From Micromonospora lutea (lineage in GTDB: Bacteria > Actinomycetota > Actinomycetes > Mycobacteriales > Micromonosporaceae), in NCBI RefSeq assembly GCF_016863535.1, contig NZ_BOPB01000009.1:496001-560000 (forward strand): 64,000 nt of DNA. The letters run 5' to 3'. A program made the position numbers and the translations under genes. This document shows positions 1 through 7,774 of the stretch, one piece after another; the first letter of the stretch is position 1; the number at the start of each line of letters is the position of its first letter. The notes beneath the pieces are model-generated. The model was not told the DNA's origin, did not search any database, and saw only the letters and a program-made list of their open reading frames with translations.

Positions 1-283
1 CCAGGTGGGCGCGAGCGCTGCGCCCGCCGTGCACGTCCGCGGCATCGAGCAGCGCGCCAGCGTGCCGCAGCCCCCGGGCACGCTCCCGGAACCGGACACC
101 GTCGACGGTGGCGGTGCCACTGGTCGGGGTGGTCAGCCCGAGAACCATGCGCAGGGTGGTGGACTTGCCGGCGCCGTTGGGGCCGAGGAAGCCGGTCACC
201 CGACCCGGCCGGACGGTCAGGGTCAAATCGTCTACGGCGGTGGTGCGGCCGTACCGCCGGGTCAGGCCATCAAGTTCGATCAT
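1..283 (-). CDS. ABC transporter ATP-binding protein, N-terminal part (runs off the window)
   Basis: The minus-strand reading from ATG 283 gives an ABC ATPase N-terminus beginning [12 protein letters not shown], with a Walker A motif GPNGAGKST near residues 37-45 and then the usual [12 protein letters not shown] segment. About 94 codons are visible before the left edge, so signature and Walker B motifs lie outside. A GTG at 292, three codons upstream in frame, is an alternative start. It is divergent from a NarL-type two-component pair, an arrangement common for ABC-2 drug or antimicrobial-peptide exporters; that role is inferred. Confidence 0.85.
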   Translation of the reverse strand, partial: MIELDGLTRRYGRTTAVDDLTLTVRPGRVTGFLGPNGAGKSTTLRMVLGLTTPTSGTATVDGVRFRERARGLRHAGALLDAADVHGGRSARAHL

Positions 284-409
284 GCCGTTCACGCTGCCGG
301 TCACCGGGCCCGGCCGCGTCACCCCACCGGCCGTACCAGACGCCGGGGTGGTGGCCTGCGGGCGTACGCCCCCGGGCCGATGCCGGTGCGGCGCGGAGCT
401 GGATACCGT

Positions 410-1636
410 GTGCCGGTGGACGTCATCGCCCTGCTCCGGCCGCGTGGCGCCGTGCCAGTGTTGCGGGCGGCGCTGGTGTGGGCCGGGGTCGCGCTCCTGC
501 CCGCGCTCTGGGTGATGGCGCCGGCCGTGGCGAACAGCGGCGACGGTGTCGGCGTCATGGGCTGGTGGCTGCCGGTGCGCTACCTGGTGCCGGTGCTGAT
601 CGTGGTGCTACCGGCGGGTCTGCTGCGTCGCCGGCCGCTGACCGCGCTCGGCCTGATGCTCGCCGGTGCCACGCTGTGCAGCGCGACAGTGCACGGCCGG
701 GACCCGGGGTACCTCGGGGATCTGTTCGTCCTCCAGTTCCTCGCCGTCGACGCGGCGCTCGCCGTGGTCGCCGCGAACCGCCCCCGTCGGGTGTCGGTGC
801 CCGCCGCCGGGGTGGTGCTGGTGACGCAGTTGCTCGCGGCCTTCGTGAACCTCGGTGTCGAGCCGGTGAACCAGGCCGCGCTGACCGTGCTGGCGGTCGC
901 GGCGGCCTGGATCGCCGGCAACTCGGTGCGGGCCCGGCGGAACTACGCCGCCGCGTTGCGCGTCCACGCCGCCACCGAGGCGGTCACCGCCGAGCGGCTG
1001 CGCATCGCCAGGGAGCTGCACGACATGGTCGCGCACAGCATCGGCGTCATCGCCATTCAGGCCGGGGTGGGCGCGCGGGTGATCGACACCCAGCCGGCCC
1101 AGGCCCGCGCCGCACTGGCCACCATCGAGGCGGCCAGCCGGGACACCCTGGCCGGGCTGCGGCGTACCCTCGGCGCGTTGCGTCGTGGCGACGGGGATCC
1201 GGCGTCGCTGGAGCCCACGCCCGGGTTGGCGGACCTGGACCGGCTGATCGCGGCCACCGGCCATGCCGGTGTTCGGGTCGAGCTGGGTACGGTCGGCGAC
1301 GCGCCCGTCCCGGCGGAGGTCGACCTCGCCGCGTTCCGCATCGTCCAGGAGGCACTCACGAACGTGGTCCGCCACGCCGGGGTCGACGCGTGCCAGGTCA
1401 TCGTCGAGCGTGGCGACGACGCGGTCACGGTGGAGGTCGTCGACGACGGCCGTGGCGGCCCGATCGGCATCGACGGGCACGGACTGATCGGTATGCGCGA
1501 GCGGGTGCTGGCCGTCGGTGGACACTTCCGGGCCGGTCCACGGCCCGAGGGAGGCTTCCGGGTGGCGGCCCGGCTGCCGGTGTCGTCGGAGAACGTCGTC
1601 CCGGCCGGCGTTCGTCCGGCCGAGGCGGTCGAATGA
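410..1636 (+). CDS. Sensor histidine kinase, NarL/DesK type (HisKA_3)
   Basis: Membrane sensor kinase that should autophosphorylate and pass phosphate to the response regulator downstream. The N-terminal ~150 residues are several hydrophobic helices without a large extracellular domain. The H-box [11 protein letters not shown] (His about residue 204) is the HisKA_3 type; the N-box [11 protein letters not shown], the DDGRGG loop and the [11 protein letters not shown] box follow. About 408 aa from GTG 410, chosen for GGAG at 395-398; ATG 380 is possible, and the frame stays open far upstream without homology. Its stop overlaps the regulator start by 4 bp (ATGA), so the pair is translationally coupled. 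The stimulus is unknown; the divergent ABC gene suggests an envelope or drug signal. Confidence 0.9.
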   Translation: MPVDVIALLRPRGAVPVLRAALVWAGVALLPALWVMAPAVANSGDGVGVMGWWLPVRYLVPVLIVVLPAGLLRRRPLTALGLMLAGATLCSATVHGRDPGYLGDLFVLQFLAVDAALAVVAANRPRRVSVPAAGVVLVTQLLAAFVNLGVEPVNQAALTVLAVAAAWIAGNSVRARRNYAAALRVHAATEAVTAERLRIARELHDMVAHSIGVIAIQAGVGARVIDTQPAQARAALATIEAASRDTLAGLRRTLGALRRGDGDPASLEPTPGLADLDRLIAATGHAGVRVELGTVGDAPVPAEVDLAAFRIVQEALTNVVRHAGVDACQVIVERGDDAVTVEVVDDGRGGPIGIDGHGLIGMRERVLAVGGHFRAGPRPEGGFRVAARLPVSSENVVPAGVRPAEAVE

Positions 1637-2286
1637 CCATCCGGGTGCTGCTCGCCGACGACCAGCCGCTGGTGCGGGCGGGGCTGCGGGTCCTGATCAC
1701 CGATGTGCCGGACATGGCGGTGGTCGGCGAGGCGGGCACCGGCGCCGAGGCGGTGCGCCTGGCCCGGGAAATGGTGCCCGACGTGGTGTTGATGGATCTG
1801 CGGATGCCGGGAACCGACGGCATCCAGGCGACGCGGACGATCACCGACTCCGGCGGACCCGTCCGGGTGCTGGTGCTCACCACGTTCGACGACGACGAGC
1901 ACGTGCACGCCGCGCTGCGGGCCGGTGCGAGTGGCTTTCTGGTCAAGGACATGGCGTTGGAGGACATTCTCGGCGCGATCCGGGTGGTGGCGGCCGGGGA
2001 CGCGTTGATCGCACCGGGCGTCACCCGGCGACTGATCGCCGAGTTCACCCGTCGGCCGGCGGTCCGGTCGCCCCGGCCGCTCGCCGGGGTGACCGATCGG
2101 GAGCGCGAGGTGCTCACCCTCGTCGGCCGGGGCTTGTCCAACGCCGAGATCGCCGCCGAACTGGTGATCAGTGTGGCCACCGCCAAGGCACATGTGGCTC
2201 GGCTGTTCAGCAAGCTCGGCGCCCGGGACCGGGTGCACCTGGTCATCGCCGCGTACGAGGCCGGCCTGGTCACCCCACCCCAATAA
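1633..2286 (+). CDS. Response regulator, NarL/LuxR (FixJ) family
   Basis: Two-domain DNA-binding response regulator of 217 aa. The receiver domain has the acidic pair D9-D10, phospho-acceptor D55 (VLMDLRMPG) and conserved K105 (GFLVKD). The C-terminal LuxR-type helix-turn-helix reads LTDREREVL-like then LSNAEIAAELVISVATAKAHVARLFSKLGARDR. ATG 1633 overlaps the kinase stop. The likely target is the divergent ABC operon, by neighbourhood only. A long perfect palindrome lies just downstream. Confidence 0.93.
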   Translation: MTIRVLLADDQPLVRAGLRVLITDVPDMAVVGEAGTGAEAVRLAREMVPDVVLMDLRMPGTDGIQATRTITDSGGPVRVLVLTTFDDDEHVHAALRAGASGFLVKDMALEDILGAIRVVAAGDALIAPGVTRRLIAEFTRRPAVRSPRPLAGVTDREREVLTLVGRGLSNAEIAAELVISVATAKAHVARLFSKLGARDRVHLVIAAYEAGLVTPPQ

Positions 2287-2332
2287 CCCCTACCACCAGC
2301 ACCCCGCCACCCGTCCCCGCCTCACCGGTCCC

Positions 2333-2394
2333 CGCAACTTCGGGGAAACTGCTGCCTCGACCGCCTCGGACCCAGCAGTTTCCCCGAAGTTGCG
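2333..2394. terminator. Perfect 22-bp inverted repeat between convergent genes (bidirectional terminator or repeat)
   Basis: Left arm 2333-2354 and right arm 2373-2394 are perfect reverse complements (core CAACTTCGGGGAAACTG), separated by an 18-nt loop. It sits between the regulator stop (2286) and the minus-strand gene ending at 2432, so it could terminate both. It has no T-tract. Perfect arms of this length are more than a terminator needs, so it may belong to a dispersed palindrome family. Confidence 0.75.
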
Positions 2395-2431
2395 CGGCCT
2401 GCGCGGAGGGGGCGGTGGGCGGTGGGGTTGG

Positions 2432-3124
2432 TCAGGGGAGGGGGCGGTGGGGTCGGCGTTCGGTGCGCCACCAGTTGACGAGCAGCACGGCGCTGGCGAT
2501 GAAGCCGAGCGCGGCGGGGGCGGCGGCGAACCAGTTGATCTCGTCGGGGCTGGTCACGGCGGCGCCGACCGCCGCGTAGCCGAACGCGGTCGGGGCGGAG
2601 GCGATCACGCTGCCGACGAGGAACGGCAGGATCCGCGCGCCGGTGGTGCCGTAGCCGTAGCTGACCAGACCGAAACCGGAGATCGGCAGCAGCCGTACGG
2701 TAACCACGCCGAGGACGCTCTGCCGGGTGAACCAACGATCGAGACGGGCCAGCCGGCCCCGGACGCGTTCGGCGACGAACTCGCGGCCGAGCACGCGGCC
2801 CACGGTGAAGCCGATCAAGGCCGCCAACAGGGCGGCGCCGAGCGCGTACGCGGCACCTTCCAGCGCACCGAAGATCGCCCCGGCGGCGAGTGTGATGAAC
2901 GTACGGGGGACCAACGCCACCAGCAGCAGCGCCCCGCCGAGCACACCGGCCACCGGAGCGAGCCGACCCATCCGGTCCGCCAGGCCCGACAGGGCCGCCG
3001 GCTCGGGGTGCGGCACCAGCAGCAGCGTCACCCCGAGGCCGGCGAGCAGGAGCAGCAGCAGCGCGAAGCGGGTGACCGACGGCGTCGCGGCGACCGGTAG
3101 GCGTCTGCGCAGCTCCCGGATCAT
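2432..3124 (-). CDS. TVP38/TMEM64 (VTT/SNARE-associated domain) membrane protein
   Basis: Integral membrane protein of about 230 aa of the TVP38/TMEM64 group related to DedA. There is an N-terminal helix near residues 15-36 and then the VTT core, with the G-x-x-F-G-A-x-x-G pattern (AIFGALEGAAYALGA) and a re-entrant, Gly-rich region (LLPISGFGLVSYGYG). The family acts in membrane lipid homeostasis and scrambling; the substrate here is not known. ATG 3124 overlaps the gatD stop by 4 bp (ATGA), so it is probably the last gene of murT-gatD-VTT, which hints at an envelope role. Confidence 0.85.
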   Translation of the reverse strand: MIRELRRRLPVAATPSVTRFALLLLLLAGLGVTLLLVPHPEPAALSGLADRMGRLAPVAGVLGGALLLVALVPRTFITLAAGAIFGALEGAAYALGAALLAALIGFTVGRVLGREFVAERVRGRLARLDRWFTRQSVLGVVTVRLLPISGFGLVSYGYGTTGARILPFLVGSVIASAPTAFGYAAVGAAVTSPDEINWFAAAPAALGFIASAVLLVNWWRTERRPHRPLP

Positions 3125-3840
3125 GCCCGGGATGTGGCCACCGCGGTCCGGCGTTCGGCTCGCAGCCGGTCGGCCCAGGTGTCGTCGAGCGGCGGAAGGT
3201 GCTGCGCGCCGGTCGCCCACCGCAGCAGCAGGTCGGCCAGGGCCGGGTTGCGGGCCAGCGCGGGGCCGTGCGAGTACGTGCCGAGCAGCTTGCCTCGCCA
3301 GGCCCCCTCGGTGGCACCGTCGTTGCCGACACCCGCGGTCACCCGGGCCAGCGGCGAGACCCCGGGGCCGAGGTGGGTACGGCCGCCGTGGTTCTCGAAC
3401 CCGGTCAGCGGCGGCAGGCCGAGGCGGGCGTCGATGTCGCCGGCCAGTTCGCCGACGGCCCGGCTGGGGCCCCGGTCCGAGGAGAAGTCGAGCAGTTCCA
3501 GGCCCTGGTACTGGGTGCCCTTGGCGAAGAACGAGGTGCCCAGCAACTGGTAGCCGGCGCAGACGCCGAAGACCACCGAACCCTGGGCGACCGCCCGATG
3601 CAGACCACCGTCGGCGAGCAGCCGTTGCGCGCCGAGCGCCTGCGGGCCGTCCTCGCCGCCACCGATGAGGTAGATGTCGGCCGTGGTGGGCAGCCGCTGG
3701 TCGGAGCGGACCTCCAGCACCTCGACCGGGAACCCGCGCCGCTGGGCCCGGCGGGCCAGGATCAGGGCGTTGCCCCGATCGCCGTACGTCGACAGCAGGT
3801 CCGGGTAGATCCAGACGATGCGCAGGTTCTCAGTTGACAC
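3121..3840 (-). CDS. gatD: Lipid II isoglutaminyl synthase, glutaminase subunit GatD
   Basis: Class I (CobB/CobQ-like) glutamine amidotransferase of 239 aa that supplies ammonia to MurT for amidation of the D-Glu alpha-carboxyl of lipid II. The nucleophile is C94 in GVCAGYQLLG and the catalytic His is H191 in TYSHGP; both positions match what I recall of Staphylococcus aureus GatD (C94, H189). The N-terminal YPDLLSTYGDRGN motif is typical. The GTG start at 3840 lies inside the end of murT (11-bp overlap), indicating coupled translation and a stoichiometric MurT-GatD complex at the inner face of the membrane. Confidence 0.95.
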   Translation of the reverse strand: MSTENLRIVWIYPDLLSTYGDRGNALILARRAQRRGFPVEVLEVRSDQRLPTTADIYLIGGGEDGPQALGAQRLLADGGLHRAVAQGSVVFGVCAGYQLLGTSFFAKGTQYQGLELLDFSSDRGPSRAVGELAGDIDARLGLPPLTGFENHGGRTHLGPGVSPLARVTAGVGNDGATEGAWRGKLLGTYSHGPALARNPALADLLLRWATGAQHLPPLDDTWADRLRAERRTAVATSRA

Positions 3841-5077
3841 GGTCCAACTCCGCTCGGATGTCCTGGAACGCGGTGTAGTTCGCGATGACCTCCAGCCGAC
3901 CCGGCGGTACCGCCCGCACGGCCTCGTCGAAGGTACGCACGTACTGGAAGGGCACGTCGTTGACCTCCAGCCGCACGGCCAGGTCGTACGCCCGGTCACC
4001 GGTGATGAGCACCAGGCGTCCGCGCAGTGGTGCGAAGTCGACGTCGAAGAGCCAGGAGGTGTCCAGCCCGTCGGGGTCCCGGGCGTTGATGGAGAGCAGC
4101 GTCGGGGCCTCGTCCGCCATGTCGAACGCCTCCAGCCAGCTGGCCGGGTTCTTGGCGAGCAGCAGCCGCACGGTGCGGCCCTCCCGGACGACCTGGGCGT
4201 AGCGCCCGGCCACCGAGGTGACGTCGCCGAGGCGGGGGACCGCGTCGAAGGGACGTACGCCGAACTCGGCGGCGACCGCGAGGGCGGTGGCCGCGTTGCC
4301 GACGTTGACCTTGCCCGGTAGCTGGAGCTTGACCTTGTACCAGGCGCCGGTCGGGTCGACGACGCCCTCGTCGTCCACGGTCCACTGCGGATCCGGCCGG
4401 CGCAGTGGGCAGCCCGTGCACCACCACTGCTCGCCGGAGCGCTGGATGGTCGAGCCGCACTCGGGGCAGACCCAGGAGTCGTCGTGCCACCGCTGCCCGG
4501 CGGAGAACCAGGTGACATGCGGCGGGGTGATCCGCTGGTCTTGGGTGGCGGGCGGGGTGGCCGCCCAGACCACCATCGGGTCGTCGGCGTTGGCCACGAT
4601 GCGGATGTCCGGGTGGCGAGCCAGCGCCGCGCGCCAGAGCTGCGCCATCATGGCGACCTCCTTGGCCCGGTCCAGCTGGTCGCGGGAGAGGTTGAGCAGC
4701 GCCACCACGTGCGGCTCGGTCGCCTCGATCACCTGGGCGAGGTAGTGCTCGTCGACCTCCAGCACCGCGTACGGGGTGCTGCCGGCCTTGGCCAGCGCGG
4801 AGGTGTGCCCGGTGGGCATGTTGGCGCCGAACGAGTTGGTGGCGACCCTGCCGAGCACCCCGACGGCGGCGGCGGCCAGCCGGGTGGTGGTGGTCTTGCC
4901 GTTCGTGCCGGAGATCAGCGCGATGGCCCGCCCGGCGGAGAGGTGGGCCAGTAGTTCCGGGTCGATCTTCAGGCCGATCCAACCACCGATCACCGAGCCG
5001 TCGCCCCGGCCCGCCGCCCGGGACAGTGCCGCGGCGGTCCGTGACACGGAGCTGGCCACCTTCGCCCGCAGGGGCAT
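3830..5077 (-). CDS. murT: Lipid II isoglutaminyl synthase, Mur-ligase-like subunit MurT
   Basis: ATP-dependent partner of GatD that activates and amidates the lipid II glutamate. The Mur-ligase central domain has the P-loop [19 protein letters not shown] and NADDP motifs. A four-cysteine zinc ribbon (CPECGS ... CTGC) is inserted, and a C-terminal DUF1727 domain follows, all typical of MurT. About 415 aa from ATG 5077; GTG 5092 and ATG 5134 are possible longer starts, none with a strong Shine-Dalgarno. Divergent from mraZ, with two minus-strand TGGAG repeats 10 bp apart in the shared upstream region. Confidence 0.93.
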   Translation of the reverse strand: MPLRAKVASSVSRTAAALSRAAGRGDGSVIGGWIGLKIDPELLAHLSAGRAIALISGTNGKTTTTRLAAAAVGVLGRVATNSFGANMPTGHTSALAKAGSTPYAVLEVDEHYLAQVIEATEPHVVALLNLSRDQLDRAKEVAMMAQLWRAALARHPDIRIVANADDPMVVWAATPPATQDQRITPPHVTWFSAGQRWHDDSWVCPECGSTIQRSGEQWWCTGCPLRRPDPQWTVDDEGVVDPTGAWYKVKLQLPGKVNVGNAATALAVAAEFGVRPFDAVPRLGDVTSVAGRYAQVVREGRTVRLLLAKNPASWLEAFDMADEAPTLLSINARDPDGLDTSWLFDVDFAPLRGRLVLITGDRAYDLAVRLEVNDVPFQYVRTFDEAVRAVPPGRLEVIANYTAFQDIRAELDRVN

Positions 5078-5312
5078 CTTCGCGTCCGTCACGCGAGCGA
5101 GGTTACCGGACCAGCGAACCCGTGAGATCGCCACCGACGACGAACCGTTCGGGTCGGCTCCGGCGGCGCCCGGTCGGATGACGCTCAGCCGGACGGAGTC
5201 GATCTATGTCGGAAAGCGGACCCGCCGCGGGGCGGCGCTCGGCCCTCCACTCCGCTCCACCCCGGCTGACGTGCGGTTTTGTCGTGAGACTCGGCGCGCC
5301 ACGCGGTCATTT

Positions 5313-5358
5313 CTGGTTGCGGGTGGAGGGAAGTGGAGTAGAGTGGGGCGCATTGGTG
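5313..5358 (+). promoter_or_regulatory. mraZ promoter with five-repeat MraZ operator
   Basis: TGG begins at 5314, 5324, 5334, 5344 and 5354, exactly every 10 bp; the three middle copies read GTGGAG, GTGGAG and GTGGGG. MraZ of other bacteria binds TGGGN repeats with 5-nt spacers, the same 10-bp period. A promoter-like pair, TTGCGG 5317-5322 and TAGAGT 5339-5344 (16-nt spacer), lies under the repeats, so bound MraZ would block its own promoter. On the other strand CTCCAC occurs at 5245-5250 and 5255-5260, facing murT. I see no gene in the rest of the 5078-5432 gap. An AAGGGCGAGGGGG stretch at 5411-5424 is the probable mraZ ribosome site. Confidence 0.75.
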
Positions 5359-5432
5359 GGGCCGGGAGGGGCCCACCGGCCCGGGGGGTCAGCGGCGCGC
5401 GAACGCCGCTAAAGGGCGAGGGGGTTGGGCCG

Positions 5433-5864
5433 ATGTTCCTCGGCACCCACACTCCGCGCCTGGACGACAAAGGTCGGTTGATCCTTCCGGCGAAGTTCCG
5501 GGATGAGCTGGCGGGGGGTGTCGTGATCACCAAAGGGCAGGAGCGCTGCCTCTACGTCTTCCCGACACCGGAGTTCCAGCGGATCGCGGAGCAGTTGCGC
5601 GCGCAGCCGATGACGCACAAGGCGGCCAGAGCCTACAGCCGGGTGTTCTTCGCCAGCGCGCACGACGAGGTGCCAGACAAGCAGGGTCGGGTGACCATCC
5701 CGGCACATCTGCGCACCTACGCGGGGCTCGAACGGGACCTGGTGGTCATCGGCGCGAGCACCCGGGTGGAAATCTGGGACAAGGTCGCCTGGGAGACCTA
5801 CCTCGCCGAGAGCGAAGACGACTTCGCCGACATCGAGGAAGGGGTGCTGCCTGGCGGTCTGTAG
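5433..5864 (+). CDS. mraZ: Transcriptional regulator MraZ
   Basis: AbrB-like DNA-binding protein of 143 aa with two tandem MraZ (SpoVT-AbrB) domains. Each has the D-x-K-G-R motif: [17 protein letters not shown] near the N-terminus and [16 protein letters not shown] near residue 80. In other bacteria MraZ represses its own dcw operon by binding direct repeats upstream, and such repeats are present here. It is the first gene of the dcw cluster; rsmH follows after about 207 bp of non-coding sequence. The frame is open far upstream, but the family start and the ribosome site support ATG 5433. Confidence 0.95.
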   Translation: MFLGTHTPRLDDKGRLILPAKFRDELAGGVVITKGQERCLYVFPTPEFQRIAEQLRAQPMTHKAARAYSRVFFASAHDEVPDKQGRVTIPAHLRTYAGLERDLVVIGASTRVEIWDKVAWETYLAESEDDFADIEEGVLPGGL

Positions 5865-6071
5865 GGCGTGGCGACGCCCGACGTACTGCGAGATCTCCAG
5901 CCGCTTTCGAGTTCCTGGCATCCCTTCCCCGGTGCCAGGCGCACGATCCGACCCTCCGGGCCACGGTCCGACGGGCGGGCGGAGAGCGGATGGGGATCTG
6001 GCGGTACGACGGCTAGGCGTCGTCCGACGAACAGGGCGCGGATACACAACCGGTTCAACCAGGGGGTCGAC

Positions 6072-7178
6072 ATGGGGGAGCTACGCGGCACGCATGTGCC
6101 GGTGCTGCTTGAGCGGTGTCTCGAGCTGCTGGCCCCCGCGCTGGGCCGGGGTGGACGCACCGTGCACGTCGACGCGACGTTGGGTCTGGCCGGCCACGCC
6201 GAGGCGGTGCTGCAGGCGCATCCGGAGACGATTCTGGTGGGCCTGGACCGGGACACCGAGGCGCTGGCCCACGCCAGGGTCCGGCTGGCCCGGTTCGCCG
6301 ACCGGGTCCACCTGGAGCACGCCGTCTACGACGAGCTGCCCGACGTGCTCGACCGGCTGGGTTACCCGTCCGTGGACGGGATCCTGTTCGACCTCGGTGT
6401 CTCCTCGTTGCAGCTCGACGCGCCCGACCGCGGGTTCGCGTACGCGCAGGACGCGCCGTTGGACATGCGGATGGACCAGACCCGAGGGGTGACCGCCGAG
6501 GAGGTGGTCAACACCTATCCGCACCCGGACCTGGCCCGGGTGCTGCGGGTCTACGGCGAGGAGAAGTTCGCCGGTCGGATCGCCTCGGCGATCATCCGGG
6601 AGCGGGAACGCGGCCGGATCACCTCGTCGGCCCGGCTGGCCGAGCTGGTCCGGGAGTCGATTCCGGCACCAGCCCGACGAACCGGGGGACACCCGGCAAA
6701 GAGAACGTTTCAGGCTTTACGGATCGAGGTAAACAGAGAACTGGCAGCGCTGGAGACGGCGCTGCCGGCCGCTCTGGACCGGCTCGCCGTCGGTGGTCGC
6801 CTGGTGGTCCTGTCCTACCACTCGTTGGAGGACAGGCTCACCAAGCAGGCGCTCGCCGATCGGGTCCGCAGCACGGGCCCGATCGACCTCCCGGTCGAAC
6901 TGCCCGGGTCAGAGCCGACGTTCCGGCTGCTCAGCCGGGGCGCGGAGCTGCCCGGGGAGGTGGAGGTCACCGCGAACCCGCGGGCCGCTTCGGTACGCCT
7001 ACGGGCGGCGGAGCGGATCGACCCGCAAGCACGGCAACGGGGGCGTACCGACCGCGAACGGTACCGCCGCCGGGTCAAGGCCATGCACCAACCGGGGACG
7101 GGGTCGGCCACGGAATCCGATCCGGATCCGCGGCGGGCGCCGGGGGACACGACGGACGAAGAGGGGGAGGGGACATGA
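6072..7178 (+). CDS. rsmH: 16S rRNA (cytosine1402-N4)-methyltransferase RsmH (MraW)
   Basis: SAM-dependent methyltransferase of 368 aa acting on C1402 of 16S rRNA. It starts [14 protein letters not shown], has the SAM loop [13 protein letters not shown] and motif [11 protein letters not shown], then the family hallmarks [15 protein letters not shown] and [12 protein letters not shown]. The last ~50 residues are an acidic and Arg-rich tail beyond the family core. ATG 6072 follows AGGGGG and matches the family start. The stop overlaps the next gene by 4 bp. No gene is seen in 5865-6071. Confidence 0.95.
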   Translation: MGELRGTHVPVLLERCLELLAPALGRGGRTVHVDATLGLAGHAEAVLQAHPETILVGLDRDTEALAHARVRLARFADRVHLEHAVYDELPDVLDRLGYPSVDGILFDLGVSSLQLDAPDRGFAYAQDAPLDMRMDQTRGVTAEEVVNTYPHPDLARVLRVYGEEKFAGRIASAIIRERERGRITSSARLAELVRESIPAPARRTGGHPAKRTFQALRIEVNRELAALETALPAALDRLAVGGRLVVLSYHSLEDRLTKQALADRVRSTGPIDLPVELPGSEPTFRLLSRGAELPGEVEVTANPRAASVRLRAAERIDPQARQRGRTDRERYRRRVKAMHQPGTGSATESDPDPRRAPGDTTDEEGEGT

Positions 7179-7771
7179 ACGTAGACAAGCGTCGGAACAT
7201 CGCCGACGTCGGGCAGCGCGCACCGCGGTCGGGGGGCCGGATCGTGGCGGAGCGGACCCGGGGGACGAGCGACGGTACCCGGCGGACGGACCGGTCGACG
7301 GAGACTCGCGCCCGGGGGGCGCGCGAGTTTCCGACCCAGGGCAGCGCCGCGCTGCGTCCGGTGGAGCGGGCCGCCGTCACGGCCGAGCGGTCGGAGTCGC
7401 CGCGACTGCGGGTCGCGCCGCCGCCGCCGGTCCGAGTGCCCCGGGCGCCCTTCGCGGCGCTCGTGGTGACGCTGGTGGTCGGCGGGGTGCTGGGCATCCT
7501 GGCGGTCAACACGAAGATCAACGAGAACGCCTTCCGGCTCGACGAGTTGCAGCAGCAGCAGTCCAAGCTCGACATGGAGCAGCAGCAGCTGAAGAAGCGG
7601 ATCGCCGAGTCCGAGTCGCCGGGCAACCTCACCGCCCAGGCCCGCAAGCTGGGGTTGGTCGAGTCGGGGGAGCCGGCGTACATCCGGCTGCCGGACGGCA
7701 AGGTGATCGGGGTGCCGCAGCCAGCCGGTGGGCAGCTCTCCATCGCCAGCCAGCAGGGCGCGGAGGGGTAG
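7175..7771 (+). CDS. FtsL-like bitopic septum protein
   Basis: Protein of 198 aa in the position of ftsL, between rsmH and ftsI. A basic, disordered cytoplasmic part (~residues 1-90) precedes one transmembrane helix ([21 protein letters not shown]). A short extracytoplasmic coiled coil follows ([19 protein letters not shown]...), then [21 protein letters not shown]. This is the architecture of actinobacterial FtsL, which links FtsQ-FtsB to FtsW-FtsI. Sequence identity in this family is low, so the call rests on topology and position. The start overlaps rsmH by ATGA. Confidence 0.8.
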   Translation: MNVDKRRNIADVGQRAPRSGGRIVAERTRGTSDGTRRTDRSTETRARGAREFPTQGSAALRPVERAAVTAERSESPRLRVAPPPPVRVPRAPFAALVVTLVVGGVLGILAVNTKINENAFRLDELQQQQSKLDMEQQQLKKRIAESESPGNLTAQARKLGLVESGEPAYIRLPDGKVIGVPQPAGGQLSIASQQGAEG

Positions 7772-7774
7772 GCC

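Noticed and set aside
5..409. An N-terminal extension of the histidine kinase of up to 135 residues
   Set aside because: The region is antisense to the ABC ATPase start and encodes no plausible domain; the kinase begins at about 410.
3121..4518. A longer GatD frame reaching into murT
   Set aside because: The extra part is an out-of-frame reading of murT; GatD homology begins at GTG 3840.
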